In this document: one piece after another, positions 1 through 5,499 of the stretch
How the letters are laid out: each line of letters begins with the position of its first letter
Position numbering within the stretch: position 1 is the stretch's first letter
NCBI GenBank assembly: GCA_012840625.1
Contig: DUSB01000213.1
Location: 1 to 7,000, forward strand
Source of the DNA: Syntrophomonadaceae bacterium
GTDB lineage: Bacteria > Bacillota > Syntrophomonadia > Syntrophomonadales > Syntrophomonadaceae
Direction: 5' to 3'
DNA length: 7,000 nucleotides
Position numbers and translations under genes: made by a program
The notes under the pieces: model-generated
Database searches by the model: none
What the model saw: only the letters and a program-made list of their open reading frames with translations
Told to the model about the DNA's origin: nothing

Positions 1-1003
1 CAACAACGCCATTAACCGGATGATTGAAGCAGGTCTGCGTGGAGTAGAATTTATTTCGGTCAATACAGATGCACAGGCGTTGTATTTATCCCGGGCAGAA
101 ACCAAAATTCAAATCGGAGAAAAACTCACCAAAGGTCTGGGTGCTGGAGCTGATCCTGAAATTGGCTTGAAAGCAGCCGAGGAAAACGAAGAGGAGCTTA
201 TGAAAGCTCTGGAGGGCTCAGATATGGTTTTTGTCACCGCAGGAATGGGGGGCGGTACCGGAACCGGAGGAGCTCCAGTTGTTGCCAGGGTGGCCAAACA
301 ATTAGGAGCACTTACAGTGGGAGTCGTTACCAAACCTTTTTCTTTTGAAGGAAGGAAACGTACCCTTCAAGCGGAACAGGGTATTAAAGCCCTGCAGGAA
401 GAGGTGGACAGTTTAATTATTATCCCTAATGACCGCTTGCTCCAGGTGATTGAGAAAAATACGCCCTTTAATGATGCGTTTCGTATTGCTGATGATATTT
501 TGCGTCAAGGAGTCCAGGGTATTTCGGATTTGATTGCGGTACCAGGTGTTATTAACTGTGATTTTGCGGATGTTCAGACCGTAATGAAAAACACCGGATC
601 AGCCTTGATGGGTATTGGCCATGCCAAGGGAGATAATCGTGCCTCTGAAGCAGCACGACTGGCTATTTCCAGTCCTTTACTGGAAACGTCAATTGAAGGT
701 GCTAAAGGGGTGCTGTTTAATATTAGCGGGGGAGAAGATTTAACCCTGTTTGAAATCAATGAGGCTGCAGAAATTATTCATCAATCAGCAGATATTGAAG
801 CCAATATTATCTTTGGTGCCAATATCGATGAAAGTTTGAATGATGAAGTGCGGGTAACAGTTATAGCTACAGGTTTTAGCAGCGGTACAGAAAAAATAGC
901 AGAAAAATCAGGTACCGCTCGTACCACCCGTACGATCGAAAGTCCCAGTTCATTTCTTGATAAGAATGATCTGGAGATACCGCCGTTTTTGCGCAGACGG
1001 TAA
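1..1003 (+). CDS. ftsZ: Cell division protein FtsZ (5' end missing)
   Basis: FtsZ is the tubulin-like GTPase that polymerises into the cytokinetic ring at midcell and, in sporulating cells, at the polar septum. The reading frame is open from the window edge; the first full codon is at base 2 and reads NNAINRMI, which in Bacillus FtsZ directly follows the GGGG nucleotide-binding loop near residue 22, so about 22 codons are missing. Visible motifs are the tubulin signature GMGGGTGTGG (bases about 245-274), the T7-loop-like NCDFAD that completes the neighbour's GTPase site, and the C-terminal peptide DLEIPPFLRRR that binds partners such as FtsA/SepF. The linker between the globular core (ending near VTVIATGF) and this peptide is only about 30 residues, shorter than in Bacillus. 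The stop is followed by a strong terminator, so ftsZ ends its own unit. Identity is certain; only the start lies outside the window. Confidence 0.98.
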   Translation, partial: NNAINRMIEAGLRGVEFISVNTDAQALYLSRAETKIQIGEKLTKGLGAGADPEIGLKAAEENEEELMKALEGSDMVFVTAGMGGGTGTGGAPVVARVAKQLGALTVGVVTKPFSFEGRKRTLQAEQGIKALQEEVDSLIIIPNDRLLQVIEKNTPFNDAFRIADDILRQGVQGISDLIAVPGVINCDFADVQTVMKNTGSALMGIGHAKGDNRASEAARLAISSPLLETSIEGAKGVLFNISGGEDLTLFEINEAAEIIHQSADIEANIIFGANIDESLNDEVRVTVIATGFSSGTEKIAEKSGTARTTRTIESPSSFLDKNDLEIPPFLRRR

Positions 1004-1031
1004 AAAGGCGGTAAAATCAAGTAGAATATTT

Positions 1032-1061
1032 AAAAAACCGGGAATAGCTTCCCGGTTTTTT
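1032..1061 (+). terminator. Rho-independent terminator after ftsZ
   Basis: A perfect 13-bp inverted repeat, AAAAAACCGGGAA (1032-1044) and TTCCCGGTTTTTT (1049-1061), encloses a 4-base loop TAGC. The G/C-rich core is CCGGG and the 3' arm ends in six T. It lies 28 bases after the ftsZ stop. Because the A and T tracts are symmetrical it could also work on the minus strand, but no minus-strand gene reaches it here. Confidence 0.93.
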
Positions 1062-1128
1062 GCATTTGTAAGGGGAATTACTTGTGCTACCGGGACGGGT
1101 TCCGCCAAATAAAAACCCCTAATTCTAG

Positions 1129-1134
1129 TATAAT
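1129..1134 (+). promoter_or_regulatory. Candidate -10 element upstream of spoIIGA
   Basis: A perfect TATAAT lies in the gap between the ftsZ terminator and spoIIGA, about 86 bases ahead of the chosen start codon. No convincing TTGACA-like hexamer stands at 16-18 bp upstream. That would suit an activator-dependent promoter: in Bacillus the spoIIG promoter is sigma-A type with unusually long spacing and is activated by Spo0A. I found no good match to the Spo0A box (TTGTCGAA or its complement); the nearest, TTCCGCCAA near 1100-1108, is poor. A 10-bp palindrome GGTATATACC (1160-1169) lies in the presumed leader and has no known role. Confidence 0.45.
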
Positions 1135-1209
1135 TTGGAAGACATAGAAATTATTTTTTGGTATATACCTTTAGAAAGCCAAATAAGCTTTTCAGGCACG
1201 AAATATTGC

Positions 1210-1216
1210 AGGTGAT
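1210..1216 (+). promoter_or_regulatory. Ribosome binding site deciding the spoIIGA start
   Basis: AGGTGAT matches the 3' half of the Shine-Dalgarno consensus (GGAGGTGAT). It overlaps the ATG at 1215-1217, which therefore cannot easily be the start served by this site. The next in-frame start codon, TTG at 1221, sits eight bases after the AGG, a normal distance. Confidence 0.55.
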
Positions 1217-1220
1217 GAAT

Positions 1221-2096
1221 TTGGAAGCAAGTATATATGCGGATCTTACTTTCTTGATCAATTTTATTATGGACTTTATCATCTTTTGGGCCGCAGCAAA
1301 ATTAGCTGGTATTGTCATCAATTGGCGTCGTATCTTCTTCGGTTCCTTCCTGGGTGCCTGCTATGCTGTTTTATATTTATATTATGAGTATGTGATTCTT
1401 TTTAGCCTTCCCGGGAAATTTGTGTTTTCTGTATTTCTGGTTTTGATTGTTTTTCCGCCACCCGACTGGCAGTACTTTAAACGAATCTTCTTTTATTTTT
1501 ATGTGCTTAGTTTTACGATTGCTGGTGCGTCTCTGGCTGCCAATTACCTGCTTCAATCCAGCATTGCATCATCCTCGATTCCTTATGTAGCCCTGCTGGG
1601 AGGTGCTGCCTGCGCGGTACTTATCGTGCACTATGCTGAACAATATGTGGCAGGAAACATCTTGCCTTCTCTTTTGCATTATGAGGTTGAACTTTATTTT
1701 GGCCAGCAGGTATGCAGGGGAAAGGGCTTTTTGGATACCGGCAATGGATTAAGGGATCCCCTGAGTAAACGGCCGGTGGTTGTAGCAGAGTATGAAACAT
1801 TAAAAAAGTGTCTGCCCTCCGATTTTCAAGCTGCCTTTGAGCAGTGTGAAAATGAGCAAGAGCTGCTGGATATGCTGGGAAAAAGCTGCTGGGCTCATCG
1901 TCTACGGCTTATTCCTTTTACTTCCATTGGTAAAAGAAATGGCTTGTTGATTGGGGTACGGAGTGATGCGGTCCGTTTGCGATCCAGCAAACATTCCATG
2001 GTGTTTAAAAACATTGTAGTCGGTATTTATCGTGAAAAGTTAAGCAGCGGAGCTTATCAGATGCTCATCCCCGCGGATGTGCTGACCAAAGTCTGA
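1221..2096 (+). CDS. spoIIGA: SpoIIGA, sporulation sigma-E factor-processing peptidase
   Basis: SpoIIGA is the membrane-bound aspartic protease that removes the pro-peptide of sigma-E in the mother cell after a forespore-derived signal (SpoIIR in Bacillus). The N-terminal half is very hydrophobic, with about five membrane segments beginning at IYADLTFLINFIMDFIIFW. The C-terminal half is soluble and carries the catalytic motif FLDTGNGLRDP (Asp at bases 1734-1736, near residue 172), matching the family's D-[ST]-G-N-x-L-x-D-P. Length is 291 residues against about 309 in Bacillus subtilis. The frame is open upstream to a TTG at 1158, but homologues begin just before the IYADL-type segment. ATG 1215 lies inside the ribosome binding site, so TTG 1221 is preferred; ATG would add two residues. 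The gene is directly ahead of its substrate gene sigE, whose ribosome binding site touches this stop codon. Identity is firm; the start is less so. Confidence 0.95.
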   Translation: MEASIYADLTFLINFIMDFIIFWAAAKLAGIVINWRRIFFGSFLGACYAVLYLYYEYVILFSLPGKFVFSVFLVLIVFPPPDWQYFKRIFFYFYVLSFTIAGASLAANYLLQSSIASSSIPYVALLGGAACAVLIVHYAEQYVAGNILPSLLHYEVELYFGQQVCRGKGFLDTGNGLRDPLSKRPVVVAEYETLKKCLPSDFQAAFEQCENEQELLDMLGKSCWAHRLRLIPFTSIGKRNGLLIGVRSDAVRLRSSKHSMVFKNIVVGIYREKLSSGAYQMLIPADVLTKV

Positions 2097-2108
2097 GGAG
2101 GGAATTTT

Positions 2109-2831
2109 ATGTGGTGGAAGAAAAGATGGAATGCAATGAAAATAGGCTTTATACGATGGTACATACGGAGGAAGACAGAGGAATATGTACACTATATCGG
2201 CTCTTCTGAAGTCCTACCGCCTCCCTTAAAAGATTATGAAGAAGCCGAGCTGATTTCGCGTTTAGATGCCGGTGATCTTACGGTTAAAGCAGCACTGATT
2301 GAACATAATTTGCGCCTAGTAGTCTACATTGCTAAAAAATTTGAAAATACCGGGATTAATATTGAAGATCTAATTTCGATTGGTACCATCGGTCTGATAA
2401 AGGCCGTGAATACCTTTGATCCCAAAAAAAACATAAAACTGGCTACCTATGCCTCCCGTTGTATAGAAAATGAGATTCTCATGTATCTGCGCCGCAATTT
2501 AAAAACCCGTGCTGAAGTATCGCTGGATGAACCGTTAAATGTGGATTGGGACGGAAATGAACTCCTGTTATCCGATGTACTGGGCACGGAAAACGACATG
2601 ATATACAAGAAAATTGAAGGAGAGGTGGAAAAAAACCTGCTCTGGCAGGCTATGCATAAACTAAACAGCCGGGAAAAAACCATTATTCAACTTCGCTTTG
2701 GACTGAACGATGGTATGGAGAAAACCCAAAAAGAGGTAGCAGATATCCTGGGTATTTCTCAATCCTATATTTCACGTTTGGAAAAGAGAATCTTAAAGCG
2801 CCTGCGCAGAGAGATTCGTAAAATTGAATAG
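2109..2831 (+). CDS. sigE: RNA polymerase sporulation sigma factor sigma-E (pro-protein)
   Basis: This is the early mother-cell sigma factor, made as an inactive pro-protein. It is nearly co-linear with Bacillus sigma-E (240 versus 239 residues), with blocks such as FENTGINIEDLISIGTIG in region 2 (about residues 67-130) and the region-4 helix-turn-helix TQKEVADILGISQSYISR (206-223). The first 27-28 residues form the pro-sequence: basic and amphipathic, rich in Trp/Lys/Arg (MWWKKRWNAMKIGFIRWYIR), as expected for membrane tethering. Cleavage by SpoIIGA should fall just before HYIGSSE or YIGSSE, by alignment with the Bacillus site. The ribosome binding site GAGGAGGG (2095-2102) overlaps the spoIIGA stop and is six bases from ATG. 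The 12-bp gap means co-transcription and probably translational coupling with spoIIGA. No truncation or missing motif is seen. Confidence 0.97.
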   Translation: MWWKKRWNAMKIGFIRWYIRRKTEEYVHYIGSSEVLPPPLKDYEEAELISRLDAGDLTVKAALIEHNLRLVVYIAKKFENTGINIEDLISIGTIGLIKAVNTFDPKKNIKLATYASRCIENEILMYLRRNLKTRAEVSLDEPLNVDWDGNELLLSDVLGTENDMIYKKIEGEVEKNLLWQAMHKLNSREKTIIQLRFGLNDGMEKTQKEVADILGISQSYISRLEKRILKRLRREIRKIE

Positions 2832-2851
2832 CTGATTATTTATCCTTCCTC

Positions 2852-2880
2852 GAATAAGATCAGGCGGTTCAGTGAATAAT
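2852..2880 (+). promoter_or_regulatory. Candidate sigma-F-type promoter for sigG
   Basis: GAATA (2852-2856) and GTGAATAAT (2872-2880) are 15 bp apart. Against the Bacillus sigma-F consensus as I recall it (GYWTA, about 15-16 bp, GGNRANAMT) they match 4 of 5 and all but one specified position. The site lies 22 bp ahead of the sigG ATG, which fits forespore-specific transcription of sigG by sigma-F. Forespore sigma specificities overlap, so a sigma-G component is also possible. No terminator separates sigE from sigG, so read-through from the spoIIG promoter is likely too. The call is by eye in A/T-rich DNA. Confidence 0.45.
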
Positions 2881-2887
2881 TATTATA

Positions 2888-2907
2888 AATAAATGCGAAT
2901 AAATGCG
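2888..2907 (+). repeat. Exact 10-bp tandem duplication at the sigG start
   Basis: AATAAATGCG occurs twice back to back (2888-2897 and 2898-2907). Each copy contains an ATG. The second (2903) opens the sigG frame. The first (2893) is in another frame and opens a 13-codon reading frame that stops at 2932-2934, inside the sigG N-terminus. Ten bases is not a multiple of three, so losing or gaining a copy would not alter the sigG frame from its own ATG but would change the leader. Confidence 0.85.
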
Positions 2908-3694
2908 GGGGAAGGGGTGCTTATTCATAAATAAAGTAGAAATATGTGGAGTCAATACTTCCAAACTCCCAGTACTAAAAAATGAAGAAATGAGGGTGTT
3001 ATTTAAGCAGATGCAGTCCGGGGTGCTGGAAGCCCGGGAGAAGTTAATTCAGGGAAATCTTCGTCTGGTACTCAGTGTAATCCAGCGTTTTAGCAATCGA
3101 GGCGAATATGTGGATGACCTTTTTCAGGTCGGTTGTATTGGCTTGATCAAGGCCATCGATAACTTTGATCTGGGACAAAATGTTCGTTTTTCTACCTATG
3201 CAGTTCCCATGATCATTGGAGAGATCCGACGCTACCTGCGTGATAATAATGCCATTCGGGTATCCAGGTCCTTGCGGGACACAGCCTATAAGGCGTTGCA
3301 GGTAAGGGAAAAACTTATCTCCGCCAATGCTTCGGAACCGACGGTTACTCAGCTGGCGCAGGAATTGCAAATACCCAGAGAAGAGGTGGTTTTTGCCCTG
3401 GATGCTATTCAAGAACCGGTTTCTCTTTTTGAACCCATTTATAACGATGGTGGTGATCCCATTCTGGTCATGGATCAGATTAGTGATGACAGAAATTCGG
3501 ATGAGATCTGGCTGGAATCCATTACCATAAATGAGGCTTTGAAAAAATTAAATGATCGGGAAAAGCATATCGTGTCCCTGCGTTTTTTTCACGGAAAAAC
3601 ACAGATGGAAGTGGCTGAAGAAATAGGTATTTCACAAGCACAGGTTTCTCGATTGGAAAAATCAGCCTTGAAACAGCTGCAGAAATATATATAA
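2903..3694 (+). CDS. sigG: RNA polymerase sporulation sigma factor sigma-G
   Basis: Sigma-G is the late forespore sigma factor, active after engulfment. The frame gives 263 residues against 260 in Bacillus, and conservation is very high from NKVEICGVNTSKLPVL (near residue 10) onward. Region 2 includes NRGEYVDDLFQVGCIGLIKA and RFSTYAVPMIIGEIRRYLRD; region 3 includes PVSLFEPIYNDGGDPI; region 4 has the helix-turn-helix TQMEVAEEIGISQAQVSR (233-250). The start is doubtful. ATG 2903 is the only standard start codon ahead of the conserved block, but it has no ribosome binding site. The only purine-rich tract, GGGGGAAGGGG (2907-2917), is downstream of it and would fit ATA at 2927, giving MNKVEICGV. 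The position matching Bacillus Asn45, reported as a contact for the anti-sigma factor CsfB/Gin, is Gln50 here. A small membrane-protein gene follows within 21 bases. Confidence 0.96.
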   Translation: MRGKGCLFINKVEICGVNTSKLPVLKNEEMRVLFKQMQSGVLEAREKLIQGNLRLVLSVIQRFSNRGEYVDDLFQVGCIGLIKAIDNFDLGQNVRFSTYAVPMIIGEIRRYLRDNNAIRVSRSLRDTAYKALQVREKLISANASEPTVTQLAQELQIPREEVVFALDAIQEPVSLFEPIYNDGGDPILVMDQISDDRNSDEIWLESITINEALKKLNDREKHIVSLRFFHGKTQMEVAEEIGISQAQVSRLEKSALKQLQKYI

Positions 3695-3715
3695 GTACCA
3701 GGAGGTTCTATAGGA

Positions 3716-3865
3716 GTGGTAAGAAAAGATTTACTTATTCTTGTTTTAATCTGCCTTATACTAGGAGGCTGGATTCCTATCAGTCAGCATCTTCTTCATA
3801 GCGAAGAGGCGTTTACCTGTGATAATTTCATACTGGTCCAATCGCCCCTGGACCGCAAACAGTAA
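3716..3865 (+). CDS. Small membrane or exported protein behind sigG, function unknown
   Basis: I do not recognise this 49-residue protein. It starts with GTG, ten bases after a full AGGAGG (3700-3705), with a second AGGAG right at the start codon, and ends at TAA 3863-3865. The N-terminus has positive charge (VRKD) followed by a hydrophobic run from about residue 6 to 20 (LLILVLICLILGGWI), which could be a membrane anchor or an uncleaved signal peptide. The remaining 28 residues are polar with one Cys. There is no lipobox. It begins 21 bases after the sigG stop and ahead of the terminator at 3900, so it almost certainly shares the sigG transcript, making it a candidate forespore membrane protein. 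It could instead be the truncated remnant of a larger secreted protein. The ribosome binding site and hydrophobic segment support it being real. Confidence 0.6.
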   Translation: MVRKDLLILVLICLILGGWIPISQHLLHSEEAFTCDNFILVQSPLDRKQ

Positions 3866-3899
3866 GTTCATGATTTTACCCCAGGAGCATACCCTTTGC

Positions 3900-3930
3900 C
3901 GGGTTGTCAAAACTGACAGCCCGTTTTTTT
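3900..3930 (+). terminator. Rho-independent terminator ending the sigG unit
   Basis: CGGGTTGTCA (3900-3909) pairs with TGACAGCCCG (3914-3923), ten pairs with one G-T wobble, over a 4-base loop AAAC, followed by seven T (3924-3930). It closes the spoIIGA-sigE-sigG-small gene unit 34 bases after the small gene's stop. Confidence 0.93.
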
Positions 3931-3940
3931 ATGTTATAAT
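3913..3940 (+). promoter_or_regulatory. Extended -10 promoter for the methyltransferase
   Basis: TGTTATAAT (3932-3940) is a perfect extended -10 element. A -35-like CTGACA (3913-3918), matching TTGACA at five of six positions, lies 16 bp upstream, inside the loop and 3' arm of the preceding terminator. Transcription would start near 3947, giving a leader of about 50 bases before the TTG start codon. This is a vegetative (sigma-A) type promoter, so the methyltransferase is not tied to the sporulation unit. Confidence 0.7.
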
Positions 3941-3996
3941 CACGAAACAATCTGAAATTGTCAGCCAGATGATTTTTAAGGGGAGGGAACCGGGAT

Positions 3997-5298
3997 TTGA
4001 ACCAGGATGTACGTCTGCAGTGGCAGCGATTAGAAAAAGTGAATACAGAAGTTTATCCTGATAGCTTTTCTCATGTTGTATGGCCTAATCCCTTCAATAC
4101 TGCTCAGGAACTGCCGTTTCCTGAACCGCAGGCTGTAGCTGAGCCATGTATGCTTTATGGAGATAATTTAATCTGGATGAATACCCTGCTGCAAGAGGGG
4201 AAGGCAGGTAGTATTGACTTGATCTATATTGATCCACCTTATATGAGTGATGTAAGTTATAATTCGGTTCTAGAGAAAGAAGCAGAGCAGTTTAGAAGGC
4301 CGGCTTTTTCCGATCGCTGGGAAAGGGGAATGCCGGCCTATTTAAACATGCTTTTTCCCCGTCTGGTACGAATGCGTGAATTATTAAGCCCTCAGGGCAG
4401 TCTATTTATTCATTTGGATTGGCATGCAAGCCATTATGTAAAGGTGCTCCTGGACGAATTATTTGGCTATCAAAACTTCGTCAATGAGATTGTATGGTGT
4501 TATGGGGGAGGAAGCCGGGCCCGGAGGCGTTTTCAGCGTAAGCATGATCTGATTTTCTGGTATGCCCGGGGTAAAAACTATACCTTTAATCCCCAGTATC
4601 GACCTTATACACCAGCCACCCGGGAAAGGGGTTTAACCCAGGTTAAGGGAGATAAGTATAAGCTTAGAGAAGAAGGCGCTATGATGCAGGATTGGTGGAC
4701 GGATATTCCTAAAATTTTAAGTCCTACCGCCTATGAGAACTTGAAATATCCTACCCAAAAACCAAAAGATCTGCTAACTCGTATTATCCGCAGTGCATCC
4801 AATGAAGGTGATCTGGTAGCAGATTTTTATGCGGGATCAGGAACCACAGCCGAGGCGTGCGAAGAACTGGAACGAAGATGGCTTCTTTGTGATAACAGTC
4901 CCATAGCTTTGCAAACCGCCTCTTATCGTCAACTGCGGAAAAAAACATCCGCTTTTAAAATTATACGTCCGCAGCCTTATGAAAAAGCGGCCAAGAGTAG
5001 TATTCAGGCAAAAAAGATAAAAAATAATACCATGATGGAAATTGAGATACAAAACTATACTCCCCCGGAGGGGGAAACGGAGCAAAATCCGGAATCGGTG
5101 ATTGATTACTGGGAACTTGATCCCTGTTATGATGGTAAGACCTTTCAGTCACGCTGGCAGCTGATCAGAAGCAAAAAAAATTTGCAGGAACCACTGCCAT
5201 TAAAGATACAAATCCCTATAGAAAACAGCCATCAGGTAGCAGTAGTTGTGCATGATATCTATGGAAAAAGTGTTCTCTGCTGCTGCCGGGTAGAATAA
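3997..5298 (+). CDS. Orphan site-specific DNA-methyltransferase, beta-class adenine type
   Basis: This enzyme should transfer a methyl group from S-adenosylmethionine to the N6 of adenine in DNA. The order of motifs is that of the beta class: catalytic motif IV DPPY (residues 79-82, in LIYIDPPYMSD), a middle part with the probable target-recognition region (about 100-240), motif X YPTQKP (251-256), then the cofactor motif DFYAGSGTT (276-284). It resembles type III-like modification subunits, but no restriction or second subunit gene is present. After the catalytic part come a charged linker (about 325-350) and a beta-rich C-terminal domain (about 365-433) with IDYWELDPCYDGKTFQSRWQ and VAVVVHDIYGKSV, a tail I recall from related methylases. 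The start is TTG, nine bases after AAGGGGAGGG (3978-3987); no in-frame ATG lies near. It has its own promoter and stands between terminators. Recognition sequence is unknown. Confidence 0.9.
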   Translation: MNQDVRLQWQRLEKVNTEVYPDSFSHVVWPNPFNTAQELPFPEPQAVAEPCMLYGDNLIWMNTLLQEGKAGSIDLIYIDPPYMSDVSYNSVLEKEAEQFRRPAFSDRWERGMPAYLNMLFPRLVRMRELLSPQGSLFIHLDWHASHYVKVLLDELFGYQNFVNEIVWCYGGGSRARRRFQRKHDLIFWYARGKNYTFNPQYRPYTPATRERGLTQVKGDKYKLREEGAMMQDWWTDIPKILSPTAYENLKYPTQKPKDLLTRIIRSASNEGDLVADFYAGSGTTAEACEELERRWLLCDNSPIALQTASYRQLRKKTSAFKIIRPQPYEKAAKSSIQAKKIKNNTMMEIEIQNYTPPEGETEQNPESVIDYWELDPCYDGKTFQSRWQLIRSKKNLQEPLPLKIQIPIENSHQVAVVVHDIYGKSVLCCCRVE

Positions 5299-5303
5299 AG
5301 ACT

Positions 5304-5348
5304 AAAAAATGCAGTTAACTAGATAAGAAGATCCTATCCGTTAACTGC
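5304..5348 (-). terminator. Terminator hairpin in the convergent gap
   Basis: GCAGTTAAC (5311-5319) and GTTAACTGC (5340-5348) form a perfect 9-bp stem, with a further GATA/TATC pairing inside. Read on the minus strand, the stem is followed by ATTTTTT (plus strand 5304-5310), the expected U tract, so it best serves the two small minus-strand genes. On the plus strand the following bases are only loosely T-rich, so it may end the methyltransferase transcript less efficiently. Confidence 0.75.
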
Positions 5349-5358
5349 GAAGCTTTCT

Positions 5359-5499
5359 TTATAGGTTTTTATGAATGCGTTTCTGGCGGATGAGTCTTTC
5401 AATATCTACCTGCTTATCATCACCAACAGGCATGAAGGCATTTTGATAGACATCAAAATCCAGGATATCGTCCAGATCAAGCGGTACTTTTCTTATCAT
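5359..5499 (-). CDS. Small acidic-to-basic protein of 46 residues, function unknown
   Basis: I do not recognise this protein. It begins with an ATG that overlaps the stop of the upstream small gene by one base (TGATG) and has the ribosome binding site AGGAGGT (plus strand 5504-5510) at normal spacing, so the pair is translationally coupled. The sequence starts MIRKVPLDLDDILDFDVYQN: a short basic start, an acidic stretch with four Asp among residues 8-16, then a basic end (IRQKRIHKNL). No membrane segment or signal is seen; it is predicted soluble. It stops 11 bases before the terminator hairpin stem. The layout and strong ribosome binding site favour a real gene. It could be a partner of the membrane protein encoded just upstream. 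The plus-strand reading frame covering the same bases has no ribosome binding site and is taken as a shadow. Confidence 0.65.
   Translation of the reverse strand: MIRKVPLDLDDILDFDVYQNAFMPVGDDKQVDIERLIRQKRIHKNL

Noticed and set aside
109..333. Minus-strand reading frames opposite ftsZ, sigE, sigG and the methyltransferase
   Set aside because: They are shadows of highly conserved genes, with no ribosome binding sites and low-complexity products.
1071..1120. Possible structured leader or riboswitch ahead of spoIIGA (AGGGG with CCCCT, GGGTT with AACCC)
   Set aside because: Only isolated 5-bp pairings with large loops are present, with no recognisable riboswitch core or terminator/antiterminator pair.
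3984..4010. tRNA-like T-arm on the minus strand (GGTTCAAATCCCGG) at the start of the methyltransferase gene
   Set aside because: The loop and four of five stem pairs look like a tRNA T-arm, but no matching acceptor strand, anticodon arm or D-arm is found within the required distance, and the bases are coding for the methyltransferase.
3819..4061. Plus-strand 80-codon reading frame across the methyltransferase promoter
   Set aside because: It runs through a terminator and promoter, has no ribosome binding site and overlaps the real methyltransferase start; its product ends in the REPGFEPG-like string typical of spurious frames.
5173..5180. Run of eight A in the methyltransferase (and another in sigE at 2424-2431) as a programmed frameshift site
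   Set aside because: Both proteins read through in a single frame to a natural conserved end, and no alternative product or stimulatory hairpin is evident.
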